Positions 20,805 through 31,694 of a DNA stretch of 64,000 nucleotides are shown piece by piece. The notes beneath the pieces were generated by a model that worked only from the letters and a program-made list of their open reading frames with translations, was not told the DNA's origin and searched no databases. The position numbers and the translations under genes were made by a program. The stretch spans positions 186,001-250,000 of the forward strand of contig VFIW01000029.1 of the NCBI GenBank assembly GCA_006386115.1, written 5' to 3'. This DNA is from Globisporangium splendens. Taxonomy: Eukaryota > Oomycota > Peronosporomycetes > Pythiales > Pythiaceae. Each line of letters starts with the position of its first letter. The first letter of the stretch is position 1.

Positions 20805-20820
20805 GCTCATTCCGCAATTT
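20805..20820 (+). promoter_or_regulatory. Oomycete Inr+FPR core promoter, perfect match
   Basis: GCTCATTCCGCAATTT matches all 16 positions of the established oomycete initiator/flanking element GCTCATTYYNCAWTTT. It lies 59 bp upstream of ATG 20879 and downstream of the upstream in-frame ATG 20777, so it fixes 20879 as the start codon. Confidence 0.85.
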
Positions 20821-20878
20821 CCCAAGCAGCACGCAACACATCAGCCACTGCATCTCCTCCATCACCCTCAAGGCACCC

Positions 20879-21724
20879 ATGAGCTCATCGCCAAACAAGT
20901 CCCCCGTGACGTCCAGCCAGCCGCGCAGACGTCGCCGCTCCGCGGTGCCCAAGCCGAAACTCTCGTCGTCCAGCGACCTACTGGCGCACCCGCACCTCGC
21001 GCTGCTCGACAACGTCACCATGGACATTTCCATCGACAGCAGCGACAAGTTCGTGGTCACCACTCGACGTACTGGCGACAACGCCACCTCCCGTCAGCTC
21101 CACTCGTTCGACGACCTGCGACAGCTCAAGAAGCGATTGCTGGTTATCATGCAAGAGGGTCACGTGTGCCAGGCCGAGTGTCCGTGGATGTACAGCTTCC
21201 TCAAGAGCTACTTCCCGAAGAAGCGCACACTCACTCTTTCGAAGACGCAAAAGATGACCAAGCGCCGAGACGCCGTCGAGATGTGCCTTTCGAATGTCCT
21301 GCAGTTCATCACGAACAAGAGCAACCACTCGTGCCGCATCGTCACGAACACACTGGCACAAGAGTTCGTCGGACTCCTCTTCGGCTACGACACAAAGGAG
21401 TACTCGGTGCAGCTGCTCACGCCAGTGGAGATGCGCAGTACGTTCAACTCGTTCTCGTCGACGTCGTCTCTCTCTGAGATCAGCGACGTCGAGGACGTCG
21501 ACACCGATGCGCCATGCCAAGTCTGCAAGGCGAGTTTGCTCCAAAGCGAGAGCGAGGGCGAAGGCAACCAACCCACATCGTTGACCCCAACTGGCCGCTG
21601 CAGCACGTTGTGCGTCTACACGATGACGCTGCGTTGTGGCCACTGCTTCCACGACGAGTGCATCATGCCGATCTTGAACGAAACCCGGCGATGTCCGACG
21701 TGCGACCACCTCGAAATCCAATAG
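20879..21724 (+). CDS. PX-like/RING-H2 protein, paralogue 1
   Basis: The gene encodes 281 aa and has no intron. After a basic Ser-rich head (about residues 1-40) comes a PX-like region (about 50-190), with FDDLRQLKKRL, GHVCQAECPWMYSFLKSYFPKKR and KRRDAVEMCLSNVLQFI. That would suggest phosphoinositide membrane binding. An acidic/Ser linker leads to a C-terminal RING-H2 finger: CQVC, then CGHCFHDEC, then CPTC, the C3H2C3 pattern of E3 ubiquitin ligases. E3 activity and PX binding are inferred from the pattern. It is the first of three tandem paralogues on the same strand and the most diverged (KSYFPKK and FHDEC are conserved, the middle is not). Confidence 0.85.
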   Translation: MSSSPNKSPVTSSQPRRRRRSAVPKPKLSSSSDLLAHPHLALLDNVTMDISIDSSDKFVVTTRRTGDNATSRQLHSFDDLRQLKKRLLVIMQEGHVCQAECPWMYSFLKSYFPKKRTLTLSKTQKMTKRRDAVEMCLSNVLQFITNKSNHSCRIVTNTLAQEFVGLLFGYDTKEYSVQLLTPVEMRSTFNSFSSTSSLSEISDVEDVDTDAPCQVCKASLLQSESEGEGNQPTSLTPTGRCSTLCVYTMTLRCGHCFHDECIMPILNETRRCPTCDHLEIQ

Positions 21725-23320
21725 AGGGAACAAGAATTATCCATTCAAAGTCAGTGCCTGCGCATATAGAGCATTTATAGTAATAGAGCGTTCATTTTGC
21801 GATGAATCCTCTGTGTTGTTACAAACTCCAAGTGACCTCGTGATGAAGTGAGCTGCTAGCTGCAGTTGATGTGCTTTCCAACGTGGGCGAAATCACTTAG
21901 ATGCTGAATGCGAGTTGGAGCTACGACATTGAGGTTCCGAGTAATAGAAACCATGGGACAACTTGCAGTCGTCGACGAGCGAGTCGCAGTTGACATGCCT
22001 AGCGTCGTCACCGAGATTTCCAAATGCTGGACGCTGGCTGGAAAGCCGCGAGTTGCAGCCCTGAATCTGCACGTTGAAGAACAAGGACGTCTCCATTGTC
22101 CCACCAACTGACAGATTTTCCTCGTTGATAGATACACTGATTGCGCCAAGTTGAAGCCAGTGGCTAGCGGTGATCGACGTGGGATCAAAACATTTTGCAT
22201 AATACGTGCCGACTTGAAGAAAAACTACGGCGACAAGGCTGGCCAAAGATTCTCTGCTCGTCACCTCAAGATCGAGCAAATAAATCACGACGTTTCACTT
22301 GTTTAAGCCGGCCAAAGCGATGAAGCGCACGCGAGCTCTCTCATTCCGTGATGAGACTCCTGACCTCTCTCTTGAAGCTCCTGATTGTACCAAGTTGAAG
22401 GTGGCCGTCCAAGCGAGAAGGACAAAGAAACCAAGTATGATGCGTGCAGCGCTGGCATAATACTGTTGTTGCTCTGTGTCACCTGTACGCATTTAAGTTG
22501 GCATCCCTCCTTATCACTTTAACGCCAAGCGAGGTCGCAGTTCTCCCAGCACCTTCACAATAAACCCCTAGTCACCTCCCAAACCCAAGCGAGGATCAAT
22601 CCGTTTGGGCTGAGGCATCTTCCGCTCCTGAATGTCAAAACGTGCCTTGAAAGAAGAGCCCAATGGACCCACTGAATCTCCTTTTTCCTTCCGTGAGCCG
22701 CCGAGTGACCTGTTCGAATGAGACAACAGTGGTTTTTCTCTGCACTGTGCCGCCGCACGTAATCGTCCGCGCACGTGCTGCTGGCGGGCAACGTGATGAT
22801 GGCATGTCGGGGAATGACCATCACTCCTTCCTGATGAACACAACAACCCATGCGTAAACTGTTACTCACATGGCGCATGATTGTCTGATTACTCGCAATA
22901 CCCTTCTTTGTGAAGCACTGCGACATTACATATTTATGCATTTAGTCTACACTACATATACACAACTCGGCCCAATTAAAGGTTTAATACACCCATTGAA
23001 ATGTATATTGTCCAATGGTGTGCTGAATCAAGCCAGCGGCGCTGCTTTTACCCCTGTCGAGGTTGATTATGACGCTTGAGAGTGACGGTTGCATCACCCG
23101 TGACCCGCCACAAGTCGTCGCCAATCAACGTGCAACAGCCGAGCGGATTACGCAGCTCCTGTGCACACAAGTCGCTTGCCGGAGCCAGTTGCTGCTTTCT
23201 TCTTCGTTCTGCCGGTTCATTCTCAAAGTTTCCACGTCCCCAGTGAGTCAACGGGTTCTCACCACTTGCTGACCGCTCTGCAAGATCCCACTCCACTCAC
23301 AATCTCACTCAATCTCAAAG
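21725..23320. other. Intergenic region with one weak minus-strand ORF pair
   Basis: Apart from the candidate at 21893-22492 described separately, I see no gene. CCAAT motifs occur at 22978, 23010 and 23123. An imperfect FPR-like TCACAATCT lies about 20 bp before the start of the next paralogue. Confidence 0.35.
21893..22492 (-). other. Candidate hypothetical membrane protein or pseudogene
   Basis: Two ORFs in the same frame (22492-22295 and 22288-21893) are separated by a single TGA. Together they would encode about 195 residues, with a hydrophobic segment near the start (IILGFFVLLAWTATFNLV) and a second one (SLASLVAVVFLQVGTYYA), then a Cys-containing tail. An intron spanning the stop is possible (GT at 22391, AG before VTSRES). 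I do not recognise the family, and coding status is uncertain. Confidence 0.25.
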
Positions 23321-24172
23321 ATGGTGTCGCGACGCTCTGTTCAGCGCAAGCGCGTTTCCCAGGCGCCGCTGTCAGCGTCGGTCCAGCTGCTCGAGCAGGT
23401 CTCGTTCGACCTGGCGGCCGAGAAGAAGTCCAAGACCGAGATCCACTACACGCTCACGATCACGCACCGCGCGTCCGAGACCAAGTGGACGCAGCCGGCG
23501 CGCTCCTTTGAGCAGTTCCACCAGTTCCAGCAGCGGCTGCTCAAGAAGCTTCAGCACGGCCACGTGTGCACGGCCGACTGCGCAGTCCTTTACTCGTTCG
23601 TGAAGAGCTACTTCCCGCGTCCAGTGTTCTTTGGCAACTCTAGCTCGTGCTTGATGGACAAGCGCCGCGAGAACCTAGCGTTGTGTCTGAAGAAGCTCCA
23701 GCAATTCCTCTTGACCCGCGACAACCACGGCTGCGGCATCCTGCTCAACGACATCGCCGCGGAGGTCGAGAACTTCCTTCTCGGCGACGTCCGCCGCCAG
23801 TACGACCACCCGCTTCGAGACATTCTCATCACGGACGAGGTCTCGTCGCGCGCGTCGTCCAGCTCCATGCTCTCCACCACCAGCTCCGAGGAGGAAGAAG
23901 ACATGATCGCCTGCGTCTGCTCGCTCTGCTGCTCGAGCCTCGACGGCGAGGCGTTCGCGAACATCGTGTCCCAGTGCAAGCAGGCTCCTGTCCGCACGGG
24001 GAGCTCCTCGTCGAACGTGAGCTCCACGTCCAGTGCCCGCGGATCCACGTGCTCGAGCCTGAGCTACACGACCACGCTGAGTTGCGGCCACACGTTCCAC
24101 GACGAGTGCATCGTCCCAAGACTGAACGAGGCGATGGAGTGCCCCACGTGCGGCCATGCCGAAGGTCTATAG
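23321..24172 (+). CDS. PX-like/RING-H2 protein, paralogue 2
   Basis: The gene encodes 283 aa in one exon. The PX-like region includes YTLTITHRASETKWTQPARSFEQFHQF, RLLKKLQHGHVCTADC, VKSYFPRPVFFGNSS, and KRRENLALCLKKLQQFLLTRDNHGC. A Ser/Glu-rich linker leads to the RING-H2 finger: CSLC, then SCGHTFHDEC, then CPTC, with a long Ser/Thr-rich insert between the first and second cysteine pairs. It closely matches paralogue 3 (HGCGILLND versus HGCNILLND), indicating a recent duplication. Membrane-linked ubiquitin ligase activity is inferred only. Confidence 0.87.
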   Translation: MVSRRSVQRKRVSQAPLSASVQLLEQVSFDLAAEKKSKTEIHYTLTITHRASETKWTQPARSFEQFHQFQQRLLKKLQHGHVCTADCAVLYSFVKSYFPRPVFFGNSSSCLMDKRRENLALCLKKLQQFLLTRDNHGCGILLNDIAAEVENFLLGDVRRQYDHPLRDILITDEVSSRASSSSMLSTTSSEEEEDMIACVCSLCCSSLDGEAFANIVSQCKQAPVRTGSSSSNVSSTSSARGSTCSSLSYTTTLSCGHTFHDECIVPRLNEAMECPTCGHAEGL

Positions 24173-25501
24173 ACCTAAACAGTAGATTGTATGTATTTAT
24201 GCCATAACATAATGACAGTGCGTCTTCATCTATTGCGTTGTGCTTGAACGGTTCTATCATTTTGATCCATGCGATAGTGTGCTTAATTAACCGCGAGCCG
24301 ACCTGATACGATTCAGCTGTCTTTCACTCAGTAGGACGACAAGAGATGAAGCCAGAGCCATTTGTCCGTTTGGCCGAGATGCTCCTCTTCCGCGTGTGAA
24401 GAGCAGTCCTACTCATGAGCCAATGTACGTGCCACTGAAGATGATTTCACGAAACATTCGAAAATGCATGGCTATTACAATCATGAAGTAGTCGCGACAT
24501 TTCACTGACTTCGAAGTCGATTAGTTTAACAGATCCTCGTAAACCCATGACATGCAGCCTCAGTTGTGACGACAGCGCAGTGTAATCATCCGCACGGTCG
24601 CTGCAGCCAAGAAGCAGTCAGAGAGAGTCGTTCCGAGTTCTAAGGAACGATTAATAAGTCAAGACCCTCATAAACCTGGGACGTTCAACCCTCTGCGGCG
24701 ATGTCAGTGTGTGTCAAGCCGCCTTGTGTGGCAACCGCGGTTAGTTCTTCAACTGAAGCAGTCTAGACAGGCCACTTACGTACATTGAACTTCGCTGCGA
24801 GCATGGCCCTTGAGTAGTTTTAATTCCAACTTCCCCTGATATTCGCATGCAGTTGTGAAGTGCCGTCCACGCGTGGCGCGTCAGGCAGTGGGAGTGACTT
24901 TAGATCTTGGAGGTCAGCAGCCACCAGTTCGTCAGTTTGTCTCGGCTCACGAGACGCCGCCACAATGAAGGCATGATTTCTTTTTCACGAACCCTTGCTC
25001 AATAAACCTACACTTTCGCTTCATGCGATCGTAATCGCGAGTGGTGGTAATAGGTGGCGATTACGACAGCGTTGCGCCAATGCATGCGCTGATTACGGAA
25101 ACGAAGCCACAGCAAAAGCGTTGGGTTCACCTTCGTTTCAACCGAGTTGCTCGAAGCTCAAGTCGTCAGTGACACTGAGGAAACAGGGATGCATCTTCAT
25201 TGTCAAAGGTTTGGATGATATCAGAGAAGTTAACATATCCAAATATAGAGATACGCTAACCAATCAATATCAACTCGAGAACCTCTATAACAATATCTCA
25301 TTGCAACTATCGTTTTGTAAAGGGGACTAAATTATGGACGTTTTCTCAGTGTCAGTGACAACGGTGGCCTTTCTTTCGTTTCAGCAGAATGGAAGAAAGA
25401 AAGGCTCTTGGATTGAAGAATGGTCCCAGTGTATTCCTTCATTCTGAGTTTGGCGTCCTCTCCTCCGTCTCTCACTCCTACCAGATCCATCTGCAGAGCC
25501 A
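24173..25501. other. Intergenic region
   Basis: No gene was recognised. Just before the next paralogue, TTCATTCTGAGTTT (25437-25450) resembles a degenerate Inr+FPR element, with one base missing from the consensus. Confidence 0.35.
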
Positions 25502-26452
25502 ATGTCATCGCATCGCTCGGCCAAGTTCAAGCGCGTCAAGCCGTTGCCGCTGCCATCCTCTGTCCAGCACCTGGAGCGCCTCACGCTCAAAGTGACCGCG
25601 GAGAAGGTCGAGAAGACCGAGAAGAAGGCAAAGCCCGAGATCCAGTACACGCTCACGGTCACGCACCGCGGCTCCAACGCGGTTTTCACCCAGGAGCCTC
25701 GCCCGTTTGAGCATTTCCACCAGTTCAAGGAGCGGCTGCTCAAGAAACTGCAGCAGGGCCACGTGTGCACGGCCCACTGCGCGTACCTGCACTCGTTCGT
25801 GAAGAACTACTTCCCGAAGAAGCTCTTCTTTGGGAACTCGTGTCCATGTCTGATGGACAAGCGCCGCGAGCGCCTCGACCTCGGGCTCACCAAGCTCCAG
25901 CAGTTCCTCTTGGCGCGCGACAACCACGGCTGCAACATCCTTCTGAACGATGTGGCGGCCGAAGTCCAAGCGTTCGTGCTGGAAGACATCCAGCGTCCCG
26001 ACCATCCGCTGCGAGACGCATTCCTGGCGGAGGAGGACGACGATGACGCGTCCACCGTGCGCTCGTCCATTAGCTCCGTGTTCTCGACAGCCTCCGAGGA
26101 AGAAGACTTCAGCGACCTGGACGACATTGTGTGTCGCTGCGTCTGCTCGCTCTGCAACTCGAGTCTCACAGAAGACGCCTTCGTGCTGCCGATCTCCTCC
26201 GACATGAAATCGCCCACAGGCGAGCAGCCGATCGGCAACAGAAGCACGAGATCGAACTCAACGTCGTCCTCGACAAGCTCAACTTCGTCGAGATCGTCGG
26301 CAAGAGCCCAGGGCAAGACGTTCTGCTCGAGCATCAAGTACACCACGACGCTCGGTTGCGGCCACACATTTCACGACGAATGCATCGTGCCAGTACTCAA
26401 CAAGGCCATGGAGTGCCCCGCGTGCGGCCACGACGAGAGCGAGCGCCTCTGA
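25502..26452 (+). CDS. PX-like/RING-H2 protein, paralogue 3
   Basis: The gene encodes 316 aa in one exon. A basic N-terminus carries a Lys/Glu run (KVEKTEKKAK). The PX-like region includes YTLTVTHRGSNAVF, FEHFHQFKERLLKKLQ, VKNYFPKKLFFGNSCPC and KRRERLDLGLTKLQQFLLARD. An acidic linker (EEDDDDAS, SEEEDFSDLDD) leads to the RING-H2 finger: CSLC, then GCGHTFHDEC, then CPAC. It is most similar to paralogue 2, and the insert between the cysteine pairs is again Ser/Thr-rich. The first ATG of the frame is used. Confidence 0.87.
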   Translation: MSSHRSAKFKRVKPLPLPSSVQHLERLTLKVTAEKVEKTEKKAKPEIQYTLTVTHRGSNAVFTQEPRPFEHFHQFKERLLKKLQQGHVCTAHCAYLHSFVKNYFPKKLFFGNSCPCLMDKRRERLDLGLTKLQQFLLARDNHGCNILLNDVAAEVQAFVLEDIQRPDHPLRDAFLAEEDDDDASTVRSSISSVFSTASEEEDFSDLDDIVCRCVCSLCNSSLTEDAFVLPISSDMKSPTGEQPIGNRSTRSNSTSSSTSSTSSRSSARAQGKTFCSSIKYTTTLGCGHTFHDECIVPVLNKAMECPACGHDESERL

Positions 26453-27303
26453 GGCAGCCTACTCAGTTTGAATGATCCCGATGCAGGACAGAAACATGAA
26501 TCGATATGGAAACACTTGAGGTAAAACCAAACAATGTGCAATAAGTCCTTAACTTGAAACAGCCCGATTTCCGGTCCTGCGATGCGCATGAAAGACTATC
26601 CACGGAAACAATGCGAGAGATAGAGAGAGCAAAAGATGTACCTCGTCATCCACGGGGGAAACCTCAAGTGCCAACAAGTGCAGTTTGAATGAAAGCGCGG
26701 TGTGCCAGCCTAAAAGTTTGGAAATGCGTGTGTCACACAAAGAGTTGTGTCGCGCGAGTATTGTCCAACTCTGGGAGCGTGAAGTCGCGCATAGTCGCTT
26801 TGTGGGGCAGCCAGTAAAGTAGTGTTCTCTGATATATGGTGCTCCAGCCAATCGGCAAGAAATCCAGGATGTTGGCTGGGCGACAGTGACCATCCGGTCC
26901 TTCTCGAGGCGACTATCGACTCGCATTGACGAGGCGGCGGTGCCCAAATGTCGCTCTCGAACGTTCTCCGAGTTGGAGCTGTCACACAGCAAGGTCTCGG
27001 CATTCAAACCACGCAGTGCGTCACAACGTTCCAGAAGTTGCACATGCGCGGGTTGTTTGACAGTTCGGTCGAATGGCATTTTTGTTGCTTCAATAAAACG
27101 TGGATATCCACATGACGAATGGTTGTCGCAGAAAATTCGAGGCATGCAGGGTTCCCTTTTTTGAAGACACAAGCAGATATCTCCTTTGGATGCACTTGAT
27201 GGTGCTCAATCACATACGAATTCACTTTTCAGGTCGCGACCGAGTCCCCGAAAGTGAGCTCCTACGATCCATCCTGAGTGCGCCAATTCGAGCAGCGGAA
27301 AGC
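26453..27303. other. Intergenic region
   Basis: No convincing gene or repeat was found in this 850-bp spacer between the RING paralogue and the Myb gene. Confidence 0.3.
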
Positions 27304-28317
27304 ATGGCCATCGAACCTCGCGGTTGGAATCCGGACCAGGTACGATTACGCTTGTGACTCGATTATGACTGGAAAGTTAAACTATTGCTGTTCTCAAGGC
27401 TGATATTCATGAATCGTAGGATGAAATGCTGCGTCAAGGTGTTTACCAGCACGGTTCTAAGAACTGGAATCAGATATCGAGTCGCGTCGAAGGCAAGTCG
27501 TCCACCGAGTGCTGCCAGCGGTGGCGCGAATTGCAAAACTTCGAAACGGTTCAGCGGCAACGATGGGTTCCTGCCGAGGACGCCAAAATACTAGAGCTCG
27601 TCACGCGCTACGGCACGCGCAGGTGGACGATTGTAGCCTCGTATATCCGAGGCCGGACAGCCAAGCAGTGTAGAGAACGGTAAGATACTGTCTACGCCTT
27701 TGAACCTAATTCCGTGTAAATTCTCGGTCTGAGAGCCCGTGTGTGTTGCATTGCGCAGGTGGTACTATCAGCTTGACCCCGAGATCAACAAGGCGCCATG
27801 GACGTCAGAAGAAGAAGTGATCCTCGTGGCCATGCACGCTGAGTTCGGCAACTCGTGGACCAAGATCGCCGAGAAGTTGCCTGGCCGGACGGACAACGCA
27901 GTGAAGAACCATTTCTCGTGCATGAAACGTAAGCTCGAGCAGCAACCGGAAGTCGAGGGTAAACGCCGCGCGACAGCATCAAATCACGGAATGCAAGGTT
28001 TCTGCGTGGAACGAATTGATGTCCAACCAGTGAACCACACCTTTTCTATGGAACTCTGTGATGGGTTTGAGTCACGAGGGAGCTTGGAAGATATGGATTC
28101 AGAGACGACATTCAATGAGTCGGTGCTTGAGACTGCGACGTTTGAAGAGCGAGGTTCGTTGCCTTTGCAGCATGCACGTGACAAAGGCGATGGTGATGGT
28201 CTCCTAGCGCCGACGCTGTTCACAAAATTTGTGGACAAGGTCTACGAGAGTGTCCAGAACGAACTCAGAGCCTCCTCACTGACTGATGAAGAAATAGACG
28301 CGCGAGAATGCGAATAG
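27304..28317 (+). CDS. Three-repeat (R1R2R3) Myb DNA-binding protein
   Basis: Exons are 27304-27339, 27420-27679 and 27759-28317, with introns of 80 and 79 nt (284 aa). The product is a nuclear 3R-Myb transcription factor. R1 is GWNPDQDEMLRQGVYQHG...NWNQISSRV...CCQRW. R2 is RWVPAEDAKILELVTRYGTRRWTIVASYI...QCRERW. R3 is PWTSEEEVILVAMHAEFGNSWTKIAEKL...AVKNHF. The tryptophans have the normal spacing. Introns fall after residue 12 and within R2 (CG|G TGG), and both junctions keep phase. The C-terminal 120 residues are acidic and unrecognised. Target genes cannot be told from the sequence. Confidence 0.88.
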
Positions 28318-31300
28318 ACGAATTATGAATTTCAAATGAAGTTAAGACACGCTGGATATATAAGCAGCCGACAACAGTCATCAGCAAACGAAGAGAACGA
28401 GATTTCTGGAGAAGTTCACGGCGGTATCAGCGACGGGGGTTTTCGCTGAACTTTTTCATCTTTTTTGATATCGTGCTCGAGGTCGAGGAGCACAGGTAAT
28501 AAATGCTGCAGTGGTGCGGTCGTGGAGCGAAAATGAAGATGACTGTCAAGAGACTCAAAAGGGAGGCATGCGATTACGATTCGTTTCGTGGTTGCAATGA
28601 AAACTATATTCTTCAATCTAGCTGCGCAATCTATCTATTCCATACCTCAACACTGTCCTGCAAAGCCCTCAACCACTACAATTTGTTCCAGGAAGCGATA
28701 CTACAGGTCAACAAGGTCGACAAAAGGCAATGAAATTCAGGGCATCTTGTTCGCTTTCGACGTAACATTATGGTGCACCTCACTTACAACGAGTAATGAC
28801 CATGAAATGAACAAGTTGCTACCTCGAGTATTTCATCAATTAAGGTCTACACCTGGCCACTGAGACTGGCTTGGAGCGGTATTTCTCAGTGTGGATGAAA
28901 CAATCTGCAACGCTCATGTCCAGTCTAAAAAATGCTGCATAGTTTTCACAATGACGCACCATCACTCATGATCGGATGCCATAAATGATGGTCGACAACA
29001 CAAAGAATGTTCCCGGAAAGGTTGCCCTTTCTCGCACATCAGGTCAAGAAAGATATGTTCAGCAGCTTGTGATGTTGGAGCGACGTGCGAGTCACGACGC
29101 GCCCGTCGATCTTCGTGTCATCGTGGCACAACGAAGTGCCATGGCACTGTGCTCCTATTCGCTCAAGTCTATAAAGTATGGCTCGAGGTGGTCGACTGAG
29201 TTTGTGGTGAATAATTTAGCAGAACATGGACCGTGAGTGATGGTTATATATTCGAATGAATGTACAGGATTTGCCATTAGCCTCGTTCACTCCAACACCT
29301 GCAGCATCGGCAGCCCTGAAAAACGTCTCTAGCTGGTGATCTCGTTGCTCTTGCAAATAGAACAAGGATGCGTTTTCCTTGCCGGTTTCCATGGCGCTTT
29401 GAAGGCAGAACGAGCGAAAGCAGCGGTGAAAACAACGATTTCAAACTGTGAGTGCAAACGACCTTGCATAGCTTCTTTCTGTTTGCTGCACACACAGATA
29501 TAATCCTGCGCAATAAACAAAAACGATCTCGTGCCCAAACGATATACGAATCTCGTGCGATGTATTTGGCACAACTGAACACCTCCAGACGCAAAAATGG
29601 AAACTGGCGTCATCGGTGAAGACGGATTGCCACATGGCACTGACACAACCGACTATGCAAGGAGGACTTACCCACTCGCTGTGTTGTCACGGTCGCCAAC
29701 ACGCCGGTGTGGTATCGCCCAACGCCCATGGCTCTTTAGTCTCGAACATGAGATTTATCAAGATCCGACCAATGCCGCGGTTAGACTGGACTTGTGCTGC
29801 ATACACATTCTCATCGAACCTTCGTTACGTTGCTCACACTGCCCAGGGCTTTCGACTAGTGCAACAATGATAAGCTGCTGACGCCACGTCATCAACGCCG
29901 CCGGCAAATCGAGACAGCAAAAGTGATCCGAGTTCTCCTGTGCAGAAGGTCGGTGTCACTCATGACCGTGCCGTAACCCTTGTTCATACGCGCGCCATTC
30001 TCTAAGCCATCAAACACACACAATGCCATGCAACAGATGAGATGCGTCCCTTACACGCATCTCATTTTCACGAACTTCAAGCTGCGGCAATACTGTACCA
30101 GCTCCGACGGCGTGCTTCCCACGCATTACTCGTTCCGTCCAATGCACTTCAATGCGTGCAGCAAGGCGATTTGCAGTATGCGTCTCGTGTTGAAGTCGAA
30201 TCGCAGTAATGGACAAGAGATCAAGTCGTTGGAGCAGCTGAGGGCGTCACGCTAACGTCCAGAACCCAGCTCTGCTGTTCTCGGCGCGTGTCTGTGCGCA
30301 TGCACGAGACAGCAGACGCCGCCTAATCCATTGTGGCGACAAAGGCGCCGCATGCTGAAGCACCTCCTCACTGTGATCCGTGCTATAGACGTGTGCGCGC
30401 AGATGATGGATACAACCAAGGCAGAGTGCTTATGCGCCATGTCGGACACTCGTGTTTATGCGGCCATCGAGACTCCTTGGGCTTTCTGCGGCACTCGGGA
30501 GTCGGATCCCCCTCGAAACAAGCGCCGCAGGTGGTCCCAAAGACATGCCGCAGGCGTTTATTCATGCGAGCGCGTCAGTGAGTGAATGGATGGCCACCAC
30601 TTGACTCCACGCAGGCGCTGTTGCCATGTCGCAGCCCCGTGCGTACGCAAATGTGACGCGCTGCTGCCGGAAGTGCCGCAGCCGTGAAGCGCAATGTTTC
30701 CGGTCAAAGAACCCCTCACACATGTTGACGGCGCATCAAAGGCACAGTCGGAGCACAGAAAACAAGCTCGAATGTACTGCATTGTGTTAATCATGCCATC
30801 TGTTTAGCTGCTGTGGACGTTATTTCAGCAGCTTGAGAGGCAGCAAAAAAATGGAAGCCTATAAGCAACTCGGACCCCTAGCCCCCACGCCTGCTTTGTT
30901 TAATTTGGAGCAAAGTGGCAATCGAGCAAGTCCCTTTGCAGCAACTTGCTTTCGGTTTGTTTGTTTGTTGAAGGCTCACGCGCACCGCCTTTCTGTGTCT
31001 TTTTCTTGCCGGATGGGCAGCAATGCGTAGTGTGCAGTACACAATTTGCACGGATCGACTTGTTTTAACATGCAGCACCAAATATGGGAAGAAGGAAAAT
31101 GAAAGCAGCATGCCGTTGCCCATGAACATGCGAACACTGCAGCCTTTGCAAAGCCACACGACCACTTGCTTCCAACGCACTACTATTGCACGCAGCAGGA
31201 GCGACTGGTCTGTCGTTGAAAAGGGCAACTCGGATAGATGAAGATACGCACAAGTGGATGGCTCTGCACCATGTTGTTGGGTGGACGCAAGCGAGATTTT

Positions 31301-31694
31301 CTCTCTTTTTTTTTGACATGGGGACAGAGAAACACGCTGCAATCAACCCAGTCTCGCGCGCTCTGAGGTTGCGGTTCTCTCTCTAGATGTAATTTTGGGA
31401 GCGTGTGTCGGGTTGTATGCGTTTGACACGATGACATGTGTGCATGTTTATATGTTGGCTTGCTGCGCGTTTGAATATGTTGGCTTGCTGCATCCTTGCT
31501 TGCTTGCTCCATTGCTTGTCAAGCGCACACACGCCATGTCAAGTGTTAAGAAATCCAGCTCACATTATGCTTAAAGAAACCATAACGCTGCTTACTGAAA
31601 ATGCTTAGATAAGGCTTTCATTATTGAATAAGTTAGGTTGACTGCTTTGCACCCACACACATATAAACACACACACACTATGAGGAGCTCTGCT
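28318..31694. other. Long intergenic region
   Basis: Nearly 3.4 kb contain no ORF with coding character on either strand. I noted only simple features: a TGTTGGCTTGCTG repeat (31453-31500) and a (CA)n stretch at 31650-31680. Small undetected genes or RNAs cannot be excluded. Confidence 0.35.
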
